Source of the DNA: Polaribacter sp. HaHaR_3_91
GTDB taxonomy: Bacteria > Bacteroidota > Bacteroidia > Flavobacteriales > Flavobacteriaceae
Direction: 5' to 3'
Length of the DNA stretch: 64,000 nucleotides
Assembly: GCF_019278525.1 (NCBI RefSeq)
Contig: NZ_CP058986.1
Span: 1,054,001-1,118,000, forward strand
Shown: one piece after another, positions 42,071-51,685 of the stretch
How the letters are laid out: each line of letters opens with the position of its first letter
Position numbering within the stretch: position 1 is the first letter of the stretch
The notes under the pieces: model-generated
Database searches by the model: none
What the model was told of the DNA's origin: nothing
The model's input: only the letters and a program-made list of their open reading frames with translations
Translations under genes and position numbers: made by a program

Positions 42071-44473
42071 TTAATTTTCTATAGACATCAAAACCATCCT
42101 CAATTCCATAAAAGAAAAAGATTTGTCTACTTTTTCTTTTAGGTCTGTTAAGCTTTTAAACTCGGTGTCTTCTATGGCATTTACCATTTTCTTGTATTTC
42201 TTAATATCTATCAATTCTAAAATATCAATATCACCAGAGGGAATATAACTCGCCAAATGGCTTTCTACAGTTCCAGAAGTTAGACTTCTTTCTTTAGCAA
42301 TATCTTTTATAGAAAGGCCAGATTTAAACAACTCAAAAGTAATTTGTTTGGTAGGTTTCTTATCTTCTTTTTTTTGTTCGTTTAATTTATTGATTCCGTT
42401 TTTTCTACAATAATCTTCTATGGCTTCTAAAATTTGTTCACCATATTTTTTTACACGAGTTTTTCCCATTCCAACAGTGCTTAGCAAAGCTTTTTCTGTT
42501 CTTGGTAAGTCATCGCACATGGCGTATAAAGTTTCTTGTGTAAAAATTTGAAAATGAGGAATTCCTAAATCTTTTGAAATTTCATCTCTTAATTCACGTA
42601 ATTTTAAGGCTAAAATAGGGTCGCGTTTAGAGGCTACTGTTTTCTTTTTAGCGGGTGATGATTTTTGTAAAACGGCATTTGCTCTTACTTTTAAATAGTC
42701 TTGCACTTTAAAACCATTATTTATTTTTTGAAGCGCAAACAATTTTTCTAATAGCTTTTCTTGTAAGTTGTCAAATTGTTTGGTAAAATCACTTTTTACT
42801 GTTTTATTATCTGTTGAAAACTGAATTGCATTTAAAGGTTTTAGAATATTTCCTTTTGTTTGTGTTACAAAATAATCAACGGCTTTGGTAAAGCGTTCTT
42901 GAATTTGAGAACTATTTTCTGGTAGTATATTGTCTTCACAAATTTGCGCTAATTGATTTTTAAATCCGTTAGAAACTTTCATTAAAGCTACAACACCATC
43001 ATCTTTTATAGTTTGTAAATGATCTATAACATCTCCTTTGATACTTGTATGATTCTTGTAAAAAATATCTATCAATCTAGAAACGGGATATAAAAATGGC
43101 TGGTAATCGAATAACTCAGAAATTAAATTCAGCTGAAAGTGTTTTTCAGATTCGTTCAAAACACGTTCATCTGGGTGATTTTCTTCTACACTTTCATTAA
43201 AAATACTAACTGTTCTGTCATTAATAATTGCACTGCTGGTAATTGGTGTTTTTAAAACCAAACCCTCTAAAGAAGTACACCTACTTAAGGCAACATACGT
43301 TTGTCCGTGTGCAAAAGAAGCTTCTGCATCTATAATGGCTTTTTCGAAGGTTAAACCCTGACTTTTATGAATGGTAATTGCCCAAGCCAATCGCAAAGGG
43401 ATTTGAGAAAAAGAACCAATTACATCTTCTTTAATTTCTTTAGTTTCGTCGTTTATAGAATAATTTACATTATCCCAAGTTTCTCTTTCCGTAACAATCT
43501 CATCAATTTCATTGGGACATTGTACCGTTACATTTTGTAACGAAATATCGGTTATAATTCCTATTTTTCCGTTGTAATACCTTTTTTCTGGTGATGAATC
43601 ATTTTTGATAAACATTACCTGTGCTCCCATTTTCAATTCTAACTTTTCATCATTAGGGAAAGCATTATCATTGAATTTACCAGAAACATCAGCTTTAAAA
43701 AAGTAACTTTTGGTATTGAGTTTATTTAATTCTGAACTGTTAATTAAATTGGCTCTATTGTTATGTGTTGTTAAGGTAATGTAACCGTCATCTTTAGTAG
43801 GAGAGAAGGTAGGGTCGTAATTTCTATTTAAAATTTCAGCAGATTTTTCTGATAAAGTATCGGTTCTAATTTCATTTAAGATGGTAATAAAATCTTCATT
43901 TTTCTGACGGTAAATATGTTTTAATTCTATGGAAACAACATCGGCTTCTTGATACGCTTTAGAGCTAAAAAAGTAAACGGTATTGTAATGTTGTTGCAAT
44001 AAACTCCATTCATTTGGCCTTACAACGGGTGCTAATTGTTGTAAATCTCCAATCATTAAAACTTGTGCACCTCCAAAAACTTTGTTTCTGTTTTTATAAC
44101 GACGCATTACTTGATCTATTCCGTCTAGCAAATCGGCACGAACCATAGAAATTTCATCAATAATTATTAAATCTAACGATTTGATGATATCTATTTTAGT
44201 TTTAGAAAACTTACGTTGCTGGTTTGTATTTGCAATCTGATCTGGTAAGATAGGACCAAAAGGCATTTGAAAAAAAGAATGAATCGTTACTCCTTTTGCA
44301 TTAATTGCTGCAACACCAGTTGGTGCAACAATAACCATTCTTTTTAAAGATTCCTTTTTAATTTGATGTAAAAAAGTAGTTTTTCCTGTACCTGCTTTTC
44401 CGGTGATAAAAAGATTTCTATCTGTTTTATCTATAAATTGTAAGGCAAGTTCTAATTCAGGATTTTTTGACAT
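42071..44473 (-). CDS. PIF1/RecD-like helicase with HRDC and HTH tail
   Basis: An 800-residue protein. Start set at the Met at 44473, in front of SKNPELELALQFIDKT; an upstream Met adds six residues. Walker A is GKAGTGKTT (~residues 25-33), followed by VAPTGVAAINAKGVTIHSFF, DEISMVRADLLDGID (Walker B) and AWAITIHKSQGLTF, VALSRC: the PIF1-type SF1B helicase core. After a linker with lysines, an HRDC-like domain (ALKLRELRDEISKDLG ... RTEKALLSTVGMGKTRV) and a helix-turn-helix (LSIKDIAKERSLTSGTVESHL) end the protein. It probably unwinds unusual DNA structures. The gene is monocistronic. Confidence 0.9.
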   Translation of the reverse strand: MSKNPELELALQFIDKTDRNLFITGKAGTGKTTFLHQIKKESLKRMVIVAPTGVAAINAKGVTIHSFFQMPFGPILPDQIANTNQQRKFSKTKIDIIKSLDLIIIDEISMVRADLLDGIDQVMRRYKNRNKVFGGAQVLMIGDLQQLAPVVRPNEWSLLQQHYNTVYFFSSKAYQEADVVSIELKHIYRQKNEDFITILNEIRTDTLSEKSAEILNRNYDPTFSPTKDDGYITLTTHNNRANLINSSELNKLNTKSYFFKADVSGKFNDNAFPNDEKLELKMGAQVMFIKNDSSPEKRYYNGKIGIITDISLQNVTVQCPNEIDEIVTERETWDNVNYSINDETKEIKEDVIGSFSQIPLRLAWAITIHKSQGLTFEKAIIDAEASFAHGQTYVALSRCTSLEGLVLKTPITSSAIINDRTVSIFNESVEENHPDERVLNESEKHFQLNLISELFDYQPFLYPVSRLIDIFYKNHTSIKGDVIDHLQTIKDDGVVALMKVSNGFKNQLAQICEDNILPENSSQIQERFTKAVDYFVTQTKGNILKPLNAIQFSTDNKTVKSDFTKQFDNLQEKLLEKLFALQKINNGFKVQDYLKVRANAVLQKSSPAKKKTVASKRDPILALKLRELRDEISKDLGIPHFQIFTQETLYAMCDDLPRTEKALLSTVGMGKTRVKKYGEQILEAIEDYCRKNGINKLNEQKKEDKKPTKQITFELFKSGLSIKDIAKERSLTSGTVESHLASYIPSGDIDILELIDIKKYKKMVNAIEDTEFKSLTDLKEKVDKSFSFMELRMVLMSIEN

Positions 44474-44573
44474 TTTTACTTTTTTTTGCAAGGTAATAAA
44501 TAGCCGTTAAAACAAATTAAACGATTTCAATTTATTTGTATGAACTAAGTAGATTTTATAGGTTGTTCTTTTT

Positions 44574-45950
44574 TTAAAGAAGTTTTTTAATAATATTAAA
44601 ATATTTAAAAGGGATGTATTTTAAAGGTAAATCTATCCATGTTGGGTTAGTAACAACGGCTCTTTTATGGCTAAAAGCAAAAAAACTATTTTGTCCGTGA
44701 TAATTTCCTAATCCACTATTTCCTACACCTCCAAAAGGTAAATTGTGGTTGCTTACATGCATTAACGTATCATTAATACAAGCTCCACCAGATGAGGTTT
44801 TTGCTAAAATATCTTTCGCATTTTTATTTTTTCCAAAATAATAGAAAGCCAAAGGTTTTTCATTTTTATTGATGTAATCTATAGTTTCATCAATATGATT
44901 AAAACTCATTACAGGTAATATTGGTCCGAATATTTCTGATTGCATGATTTTAAAATCTGCCTGAACATTATCTATAATAGTAGGTGCAATAAACTTCTCT
45001 TTCATATCGATTTCTCCACCTGTATGTATTGTTCCTTCGTTTAATAAACCACTTAATCGCTTTACTGCATCTTCATTTACAATACGTGGATAAAAACGAC
45101 TTTGTTTAATATCATCACCGTACATCAACTTGATGTTTTCTGCAATTTTGTCTAATAATTCAGTTTTAATAGATTCATGGGCAAAAAGATAATCTGGAGC
45201 AATACATGTTTGTCCGGCATTAATTAATTTACCCCAAATAATACGCTTTGCAGCAATATCAATATTGGCATCTGCGTCTACAATACACGGACTTTTTCCG
45301 CCCAATTCTAAAACTACAGGTGTTAGATTTTCTGCAGCAGCTTTCATAACTACTTTACCAACTTTAGGACTTCCTGTAAAGAAAATGATATCGAAACGTT
45401 GTGCAAATAATATGGTGTTGGTTTCTCTTCCGCCATGCACAACACTTATATAATTAGAATCAAAATTTTCTAAAATCATTTCTTCCATTACTTTAGCAAC
45501 AGTTGGTGTGTCTGGAGATGGTTTTAATACGCTACAGCAACCTGCCGAAATTGCGCCAACTAAAGTATTTATAAGTAGTTGAAAAGGATAATTCCAAGGA
45601 GCAACAATTAATGCTGTACCTAATGGTTCGTATATAATTTTACTAGAAGCAGGAATTAAATGAAGTGGAGAAGTAACTCTTTTGGGAGCTGCCCATTTTT
45701 TTATATGTTTAATATGGTTGTCAATTTCACCGATAACAATACTTATTTCTGTTAAATATGCTTCTTCTGGTGATTTGTGTAAATCTTGCCACAAAGCAGT
45801 TTCAATTTTTTGTTGATATTGAAGAATGGCTTTTTTTAACGTTTTTAATTGTGTTAATCGAAAGCTAATATCTTTTGTTTTATGTGTGTCAAAAAATGAC
45901 TTGTGTGCTGCTATGTTTTTTAGAATTATTTCTTTTGATGTTTCTTTCAT
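44574..45950 (-). CDS. Aldehyde dehydrogenase family protein
   Basis: A 458-residue NAD(P)-dependent aldehyde dehydrogenase of the short class-3 type (fatty or aromatic aldehyde). Catalytic residues are present: Glu215 in VVLELGGKSP and Cys249 in NAGQTCIAPDY; the cofactor loop is FTGSPKVGK. The N-terminus lacks the extra ~35 residues of class 1/2 enzymes, and the hydrophobic C-terminus (YIPFKYFNIIKKLL) suggests membrane association, as in class 3 enzymes. It is flanked by a helicase gene and a long intergenic gap, with no clear pathway context. Confidence 0.93.
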   Translation of the reverse strand: MKETSKEIILKNIAAHKSFFDTHKTKDISFRLTQLKTLKKAILQYQQKIETALWQDLHKSPEEAYLTEISIVIGEIDNHIKHIKKWAAPKRVTSPLHLIPASSKIIYEPLGTALIVAPWNYPFQLLINTLVGAISAGCCSVLKPSPDTPTVAKVMEEMILENFDSNYISVVHGGRETNTILFAQRFDIIFFTGSPKVGKVVMKAAAENLTPVVLELGGKSPCIVDADANIDIAAKRIIWGKLINAGQTCIAPDYLFAHESIKTELLDKIAENIKLMYGDDIKQSRFYPRIVNEDAVKRLSGLLNEGTIHTGGEIDMKEKFIAPTIIDNVQADFKIMQSEIFGPILPVMSFNHIDETIDYINKNEKPLAFYYFGKNKNAKDILAKTSSGGACINDTLMHVSNHNLPFGGVGNSGLGNYHGQNSFFAFSHKRAVVTNPTWIDLPLKYIPFKYFNIIKKLL

Positions 45951-46208
45951 GGTAATATATCTAATTACTGTTTGTTGAAATATTTAAGAATTGTAAAAGC
46001 ATTCTTTATCACTAAATTTAATAGAAATTAGTGGATTATGACTTTTAAATGCTACTATTATTTTTGTCGTGATGTAATTTTATTTATTACAGCAAAAATT
46101 GAGTTATACTATTTAAACTTTATAAGATGAAAAACTATAGATTCCTAGTTGTTACTAAATCTCTCTGTATGAAATATTGTCATTATATAAGAATTTTCAA
46201 ATAAGTCT

Positions 46209-46285
46209 AGCCCTGATTGAGCGGTCTGTTTGAGCTCTTTTTGGAAGAATGACAAAAAAGCGAGTAGCGAAAGCAGGAAATAGCT
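46209..46285. repeat. Dispersed intergenic repeat, family B copy 2 (inverted)
   Basis: Contains gtttgagctcttttt and aaaaaagcgagtagcgaaag; it is the reverse complement form of 26661-26736. Confidence 0.6.
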
Positions 46286-46291
46286 TCAAAT

Positions 46292-46324
46292 AAAAAAACC
46301 TTTCTGATTTCTCAAAAAGGTTTT
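46292..46324 (-). terminator. Intrinsic terminator of sucB
   Basis: 9-bp stem aaaaccttt (46295-46303) with 46316-46324, 12-base loop, A-run at 46292-46298 giving a U-tract on the minus strand. Confidence 0.7.
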
Positions 46325-46379
46325 GAATATCTAAAAAGCCAAATTACTCGACTTTATTTTATCTTGTTTCAAAAAGAAA

Positions 46380-47591
46380 CTACATTTCTAATGCTTTTGC
46401 TGGATTGTTGTCCATTAATAACTCAACTGGGTTTTCTAAAGCCTCTTTAACAGCCACTAAGAAACCAACAGATTCTCTACCATCTACAATTCTATGATCG
46501 TAAGATAAAGCAACATACATAATTGGCTGAATTACAATTCCACCATTAACTGCCATTGGTCTGTTTACAATGTTGTGCATTCCTAAAATTCCACTCTGAG
46601 GAGGATTTAAAATAGGAGTAGATAGCATAGAACCAAATACACCACCATTGGTAATTGTAAAAGTTCCACCAGTCATTTCATCAATAGTAATTTGACCGTC
46701 TCTAGCTCTAATTGCCAAACGTTTTACTTCAGATTCTACACCTCTAAAAGATAAATTTTCTGCATTTCTAATTACAGGAACCATTAAACCTTTTGGTCCA
46801 GAAACTGCTATTGAAATATCTTGAAAATCATTTTTAATTTGGTAATCTCCATCAATCATAGAGTTTACATCTGGAAATAATTTTAAAGCTCTAACAACCG
46901 CTAAAGTAAAGAAAGACATAAAGCCTAATCCTACGCCGTGTCTCGCTTTAAAAGCTTCTTTATATTCTGTTCGTAAGTCAAAAATTGGTTGCATGTTTAC
47001 TTCGTTAAAAGTAGTTAACATAGCCGTTTCGCTTTTTACAGCTACTAAACGTTCTGCAACTTTTCTACGTAACATAGACATTTTCTTGCGTTCTGTACCT
47101 CTAGAACCACTTGCTGGTTGCGTTCCCATAGAAGGTACTGCTTTTACAGCATCGTCTTTGGTAATTCTACCGTCTTTTCCACTACCTTTTACAGCAGAAG
47201 GAGCAATTCCTTTTTCTGCTAAAACTTTTTTAGCTGCAGGAGAAGCTGTTCCGGTTGCGTAAGTAGCAGCTTTAGGAGCTTCTTTTACTTCAACTTTCTT
47301 TTCTTCTTTAGGCGCTTCTGTTTTTGCAGGAGCATCACCTTCTGGTTTTGCCGCGCTTGTATCAATTAAACAAACTACTGCACCAACAGCAACTGCATCA
47401 CCTTCTTCTGCTTTTAAAGTGATAATTCCGCTTTCTTCAGCAGGCAATTCTAAGGTTGCTTTGTCAGAATCTACTTCTGCAATTGGTTGATCTTTTTCAA
47501 CATAATCACCATCTTCAACTAACCAAGTTGCAATTTCTACTTCTGTAATTGATTCTCCTGGAGAAGGAACTTTCATTTCTAAAACACTCAT
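46380..47591 (-). CDS. sucB: 2-oxoglutarate dehydrogenase E2 (dihydrolipoyl succinyltransferase)
   Basis: A 403-residue E2 core protein. One lipoyl domain at the N-terminus ([13 protein letters not shown], lipoylated Lys in the DKA turn), a Pro/Ala/Lys-rich linker (~85-120), a peripheral E1/E3-binding domain ([18 protein letters not shown]) and the acyltransferase domain with the catalytic HxxxDG motif (DHRIVDGR). It transfers the succinyl group to CoA in the TCA cycle. It lies 196 bases downstream of sucA on the same strand; the E3 gene is not here. Confidence 0.95.
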   Translation of the reverse strand: MSVLEMKVPSPGESITEVEIATWLVEDGDYVEKDQPIAEVDSDKATLELPAEESGIITLKAEEGDAVAVGAVVCLIDTSAAKPEGDAPAKTEAPKEEKKVEVKEAPKAATYATGTASPAAKKVLAEKGIAPSAVKGSGKDGRITKDDAVKAVPSMGTQPASGSRGTERKKMSMLRRKVAERLVAVKSETAMLTTFNEVNMQPIFDLRTEYKEAFKARHGVGLGFMSFFTLAVVRALKLFPDVNSMIDGDYQIKNDFQDISIAVSGPKGLMVPVIRNAENLSFRGVESEVKRLAIRARDGQITIDEMTGGTFTITNGGVFGSMLSTPILNPPQSGILGMHNIVNRPMAVNGGIVIQPIMYVALSYDHRIVDGRESVGFLVAVKEALENPVELLMDNNPAKALEM

Positions 47592-47761
47592 GCTTTCTTA
47601 ATTTATTAATACCAAAATTAATACGGTACTCTATTTAATTATTTTATATTTTCTTTTAACTATTTTGGCGTTTTAACAGGCTTTCCATTATATCTTTTTT
47701 ACTTCTGTTCTCGATACAAATTTGCAAAAGAGCAAATTGACTCGAACTGACAGTAAAAAAG

Positions 47762-47787
47762 GATGTCATTTCAATCCTTAACGCGAC
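47762..47787. repeat. Possible family A repeat fragment between sucA and sucB
   Basis: The segment gatgtcatttcaatcc followed by acgcgac is a short match to the start of the family A repeat, in the 196-base gap between sucA and sucB. Confidence 0.3.
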
Positions 47788-50520
47788 TTACTCTGTATCA
47801 AAAACACTGTCAATAACAGCTTTATGACGTTTTTTAAATCTTGTACTAGAACCAGCTGCAGGTACTGCGTAGTATTTACGAGAACGAACTGTTAGTTTAA
47901 CTAACTCCATGCGTTCTAACATATAACTCCAAGCTCCCATGTTTCTTGGTTCTTCTTGTGCCCAAATGTATTCTTCTACATTAGGATATCTATCTATTAC
48001 TTTCTGTATTTTTTCTAAATGTAAAGGGAATAATTGCTCTATTCTTACCAAAGCAATATCATCTCTTTTTAAATTTTCTCTTTCTTCAAGTAAATCATAA
48101 TAGAATTTACCCATACAGAAAACTATTTTCTTTACTTTTTTAGGTGCTAGTGTGTCGTCTATAACTTCTTGAAATTCACTAGTAGCTAAATCTTGAATCG
48201 TATTAACTGCTTTCGGATGACGTAATAAACTTTTAGGTGTAAATACAATTAAAGGTTTTCTATACGTACGTTTCATTTGTCTACGTAACAAATGATAAAA
48301 GTTAGAAGGTGTTGTACAATTTGCAACCGTCATATTATCTATGGCACATAATTGTAAGTAACGTTCTATTCTTGCAGATGAATGCTCAGAACCTTGCCCT
48401 TCATAACCGTGAGGTAATAATACTACAATTCCGTTTTGTAACTTCCATTTATCTTCTGCTGCAGAAATATATTGGTCAAACATAATTTGTGCACCGTTAG
48501 AGAAATCTCCAAACTGTGCCTCCCAAATTGTTAATGTATTTGGGTTTGCCATGGCGTAACCATAATCAAAACCAAGTACACCGTATTCAGACAATAACGA
48601 ATTGTAGATCGTCATTTGTCCTTTATTATTAGGGTTTGTATTTAGTAAGTTGATACGTTCTTCTGTAACCTCATCACGTAAGATAGCGTGTCTGTGAGAA
48701 AATGTACCTCTTTCTACATCTTGTCCAGAAATACGAATGTTGTATCCTTCTTCCATTAAACTTCCGTAGGCCAACGTTTCTGCCATTCCCCAGTCTAAGT
48801 TATTCGTTTCAAAAGTCATTTTAGCTCTACCAGCTAAAATACGTTCTGCTTTTCTAACAAAGTTAGCTCCTTCAGGAACTGTAGAAACTACTTTTGCAAT
48901 ACCTTTTAATTTATCTTCATCATATTTTGTGTCGTTGGTAAGCAACATTGCATCTAAATCTTCACGCTCGTATCCTTCCCAAGTAGATTGCATAAATTCT
49001 CTTACAATCGATTTTTCCACTTTTTTGGCTTCATCAAATTCTCTTTCAAGCATTTCTTTGAATTCCGTAGTAATTTCTTTTAAATAAGAACCATCTATAG
49101 AACCCTCTGCAAGTAATTGTGCAGCATAAATATCTTTAGGATTTTTATGCTTAGAGATTGCTTTATATAATGTAGGTTGTGTAAAACGAGGTTCATCACC
49201 TTCATTATGCCCATATTTTCTATAGCCTAATAAATCGATAAAAATATCTTGTTTAAACTTCATTCTAAATTCTAACGCCATTTCCATAGCATGACAAACA
49301 GCTTCTGTATCGTCTGCATTTACATGCAATACTGGCGATAAAGTTACTTTTGCTACATCTGTACAGTACGTACTAGAACGTGCATCTAAATAATTAGTTG
49401 TAAAACCAATTTGATTATTAACGACAATGTGAATTGTACCACCTGTTTTATAACCATTCAATTTTGCCATCTGAGTTACCTCATATGCAATACCTTGACC
49501 TGCAATTGCAGCATCTCCATGAATTATAATTGGTAATATTTTGCTAGCATCACCATTATATTTTCTATCTATTTTAGCTCTTGTAATTCCTTCTGTTACT
49601 GCAGCTACAGTTTCTAAGTGAGAAGGATTTGGAACTAAATTCATTTTTATTTCGTTACCATCTCTAAAAGTTTTACTTAACGTTAAACCTAAATGGTACT
49701 TTACATCTCCATCGATGTCTTCATCTTCGAAATCTTTCCCCTCAAATTCACTAAATAAATCTCTAACAGGTTTTTTAAAGATGTTAACCAACGTATTTAA
49801 ACGCCCTCTGTGAGCCATTCCTAAAACACATTCTTTAACTCCGTATTTTTCTGCGGCATCTCTTAAGATAACGCTCATACCTGGAATTAAGGTTTCTCCA
49901 CCTTCTAAAGAAAAACGTTTCTGACCAACGTATTTAGTCTGCAAGAAACTCTCAAAAGTTACTGCTTGGTTTAGTTTTCCTAAAATATATTTTTTAGCCT
50001 CTATAGAGTAGTTTGGGTGGTTGTCGTTTTTATTAAAACGTTCATGCCACCATTTTAATTTTTCTGGGTTACGCATATACATGTATTCTACACCAATAGA
50101 ATCACAGTAAATACGTTGTAAGTTTTTTATAATCTCAGAAAGTTTTGCTTTTCCTAAGCCTAAAACTTCACCTGCAGAAAATTCTTTGTCTAAATCGATT
50201 TCGGAAAGGCCAAAGTTTTCAAGATCTAAAGTAGGGTAATACTGTCTTCTATCTCTAACCGGGTTTGTTTTTGTAAATAAATGACCACGTGTTCTATAGC
50301 CATTAATTAAATCGACAACAAAAAATTCTTTACGAACTTCTTGAGGTATTTCTGATGAAACTTCTTCTTCTTTTAAAGAATAATTCTCATTTGCTAAATC
50401 ATATCCCTGAAAGAAGCTTCTCCAGCTTGGTTCTACGGCATCTGGGTTTATCAAATACTTATCATATAAATCAGCTATAAAGCCTGTGTGTGCTGCGTTT
50501 AAAAACGAAAATTTATCCAT
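47788..50520 (-). CDS. sucA: 2-oxoglutarate dehydrogenase E1 (TPP-dependent)
   Basis: A 910-residue E1 homodimer subunit that decarboxylates 2-oxoglutarate and passes the succinyl group to E2 lipoate. The N-terminal segment SFLNAAHTGFIADLYDKYLINP is the E2-binding motif of this family. ThDP-binding residues appear in MAHRGRLNTLVNIF, HGDAAIAGQGIAYE and VVNNQIGFTTN. The C-terminal half is the transketolase-like pyrimidine and C domains (LLPHGYEGQGSEHSSARIERYLQ). Length is typical. A -7 candidate TATTTTTG (50567-50560) lies ahead; sucB follows. Confidence 0.96.
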   Translation of the reverse strand: MDKFSFLNAAHTGFIADLYDKYLINPDAVEPSWRSFFQGYDLANENYSLKEEEVSSEIPQEVRKEFFVVDLINGYRTRGHLFTKTNPVRDRRQYYPTLDLENFGLSEIDLDKEFSAGEVLGLGKAKLSEIIKNLQRIYCDSIGVEYMYMRNPEKLKWWHERFNKNDNHPNYSIEAKKYILGKLNQAVTFESFLQTKYVGQKRFSLEGGETLIPGMSVILRDAAEKYGVKECVLGMAHRGRLNTLVNIFKKPVRDLFSEFEGKDFEDEDIDGDVKYHLGLTLSKTFRDGNEIKMNLVPNPSHLETVAAVTEGITRAKIDRKYNGDASKILPIIIHGDAAIAGQGIAYEVTQMAKLNGYKTGGTIHIVVNNQIGFTTNYLDARSSTYCTDVAKVTLSPVLHVNADDTEAVCHAMEMALEFRMKFKQDIFIDLLGYRKYGHNEGDEPRFTQPTLYKAISKHKNPKDIYAAQLLAEGSIDGSYLKEITTEFKEMLEREFDEAKKVEKSIVREFMQSTWEGYEREDLDAMLLTNDTKYDEDKLKGIAKVVSTVPEGANFVRKAERILAGRAKMTFETNNLDWGMAETLAYGSLMEEGYNIRISGQDVERGTFSHRHAILRDEVTEERINLLNTNPNNKGQMTIYNSLLSEYGVLGFDYGYAMANPNTLTIWEAQFGDFSNGAQIMFDQYISAAEDKWKLQNGIVVLLPHGYEGQGSEHSSARIERYLQLCAIDNMTVANCTTPSNFYHLLRRQMKRTYRKPLIVFTPKSLLRHPKAVNTIQDLATSEFQEVIDDTLAPKKVKKIVFCMGKFYYDLLEERENLKRDDIALVRIEQLFPLHLEKIQKVIDRYPNVEEYIWAQEEPRNMGAWSYMLERMELVKLTVRSRKYYAVPAAGSSTRFKKRHKAVIDSVFDTE

Positions 50521-50559
50521 ATTATAGTTTCTACTTTTTTAAAGTATGTAATGCAGAAT

Positions 50560-50567
50560 CAAAAATA
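50560..50567 (-). promoter_or_regulatory. Candidate -7 element of sucA
   Basis: TATTTTTG on the minus strand (50567-50560) about 40 bases before the sucA ATG; no TTTG at the expected distance. Confidence 0.35.
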
Positions 50568-50653
50568 CAAATTTTGTAGTAAACCCGTATTATTTATTGA
50601 TAATAATACAAAATACTTTTTTTTGTATTTTTTTAATTTTTTTTTAAAAATTG

Positions 50654-50684
50654 TTTGGTGAAGTTAAAAAAGGATGTATATTTG
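50654..50684 (+). promoter_or_regulatory. Promoter of tRNA-Asn copy 1
   Basis: TTTG (50654-50657), 19-base spacer, TATATTTG (50677-50684): a perfect Bacteroidota promoter 32 bases before the tRNA. Confidence 0.9.
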
Positions 50685-50715
50685 CACTCGCAAAACACAT
50701 TTATGTGTCGCAAAC

Positions 50716-50789
50716 TCCTTCTTAGCTCAGTTGGTTAGAGCATCTGACTGTTAATCAGAGGGTCCAAGGTTCGAGTCCTTGAGAGGGAG
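50716..50789 (+). tRNA. tRNA-Asn (GTT), copy 1
   Basis: 74-base cloverleaf. Anticodon stem TCTGA/TCAGA encloses the loop CTGTTAA with anticodon GTT; acceptor TCCTTCT pairs with AGAGGGA with one G-T wobble; T-stem is CAAGG/CCTTG; discriminator G73. The CCA end is not encoded. Confidence 0.97.
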
Positions 50790-50796
50790 CAAAAAA

Positions 50797-50828
50797 GTCT
50801 TATCTTTATTGATAAGGCTTTTTTTTTG
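50797..50828 (+). terminator. Terminator of tRNA-Asn copy 1
   Basis: 8-bp stem gtcttatc (50797-50804) with 50811-50818, loop TTTATT, T-tract at 50819-50827. Confidence 0.85.
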
Positions 50829-51090
50829 TTATAAACTTTTTTAGATTTCGTTTCAGTGAATCTAGGGGTAAAGGGATTATGTCTAATAGTTGTAGGGTTT
50901 AATAATTCGCTATAATTATTAGGATGGCTACAATTTTTGGTGACTATGCGTTCATTTTAGTATAGCTGAATAAATAGAGGAAGTAGTTAAGTATTGTGTG
51001 TAAATATTAGAAAGTTTAAATTATGATGTTGTAGTTTTTTTACTAGGCAGAAAATACTTTCTTTTTAGTGTAAAAAAATATGAAGAAACA

Positions 51091-51121
51091 TTTGTGCAAC
51101 TAATAAAAAGATTTATATTTG
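51091..51121 (+). promoter_or_regulatory. Promoter of tRNA-Asn copy 2
   Basis: TTTG (51091-51094), 19-base spacer, TATATTTG (51114-51121): same consensus and spacing as copy 1. Confidence 0.9.
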
Positions 51122-51152
51122 CACTCGCAAAACACATTTATGTGTCGCAAAC

Positions 51153-51226
51153 TCCTTCTTAGCTCAGTTGGTTAGAGCATCTGACTGTTAATCAGAGGGT
51201 CCAAGGTTCGAGTCCTTGAGAGGGAG
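51153..51226 (+). tRNA. tRNA-Asn (GTT), copy 2
   Basis: Identical 74-base gene to copy 1 (50716-50789), anticodon GTT, no encoded CCA. Its 5' leader and its terminator are also the same apart from one extra A after the gene. Confidence 0.97.
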
Positions 51227-51234
51227 CAAAAAAA

Positions 51235-51264
51235 GTCTTATCTTTATTGATAAGGCTTTTTTTT
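51235..51264 (+). terminator. Terminator of tRNA-Asn copy 2
   Basis: 8-bp stem gtcttatc (51235-51242) with 51249-51256, loop TTTATT, eight Ts. Confidence 0.85.
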
Positions 51265-51518
51265 ATGCTTATATTTTTATTGATTTTAGACCGTTGTGGA
51301 GTGGTTGATTGTGTTGATTAATTTTATTTGAAGTGCAAAATACGCCGTTAAAAATTTATACGCCAACTAAAAGCAAATGGGTGAATCCGATAGATAGTTT
51401 TTGGAAATTTGAAAAAGGGGTAGAAAAAGAATAGGTAAACAGTTAATTTGTGTAGTTTATGTTGATGCTTACTTCTGTTTTTTTTATAATGAATATTGCG
51501 TGAAGGATAGTAGTGAAA

Positions 51519-51630
51519 AGTCCGCAGTGAGGCACGATCGAGGACTTGTAATGGATAGCCTGACCATTTTGAAGCTAAATCGTTTGTTGTTATAAATGAT
51601 GTTCTTTTAAAAATGGGCACGCCCAAAATA
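51519..51630. repeat. Degenerate GC-rich intergenic element, family C
   Basis: Blocks gtccgcagtgaggcacgatc and aatggatagcctgaccat, then the palindrome gggcacgccc, differ in composition from the surrounding AT-rich spacer. Only one copy is in the window, so repeat status is inferred from memory of flavobacterial genomes. Confidence 0.35.
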
Positions 51631-51649
51631 TTGTTACTATTTTAAAGTA

Positions 51650-51685
51650 AAAAAAAACTCATCAATAATTTAATTGATGAGTTTT
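51650..51685 (-). terminator. Intrinsic terminator of gltBD
   Basis: 13-bp perfect stem aaaactcatcaat (51654-51666) with 51673-51685, six-base loop, A-run at 51650-51657 giving the U-tract on the minus strand. Confidence 0.88.

Larger units (their letters stand above)
45951..46379. other. Intergenic region with a family B repeat and sucB terminator
   Basis: About 430 bases between two minus-strand genes. It holds a plus-strand -7 candidate TATTTTTG (46059-46066), a family B repeat (46209-46285) and the sucB terminator (46295-46324). A 25-residue frame at 46127-46204 was examined but has no support. Nothing else is recognisable. Confidence 0.5.

Noticed and set aside
46127..46204. 25-residue frame with a -7 candidate about 60 bases upstream
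   Set aside because: Too short, no conservation evidence, no Shine-Dalgarno or other support, and directly followed by a repeat.
50716..51226. tRNA-Asn pair as an attachment site for an integrated element
   Set aside because: There is no integrase, phage or plasmid gene nearby, and the repeats are whole transcription units rather than a 3' tRNA fragment.
51348..51626. 92-residue minus-strand frame after the tRNA genes
   Set aside because: It covers a GC-richer intergenic element and its translation is low-complexity basic and aromatic. No family, no start context and no conserved pattern; it is probably a chance frame in a degenerate repeat.
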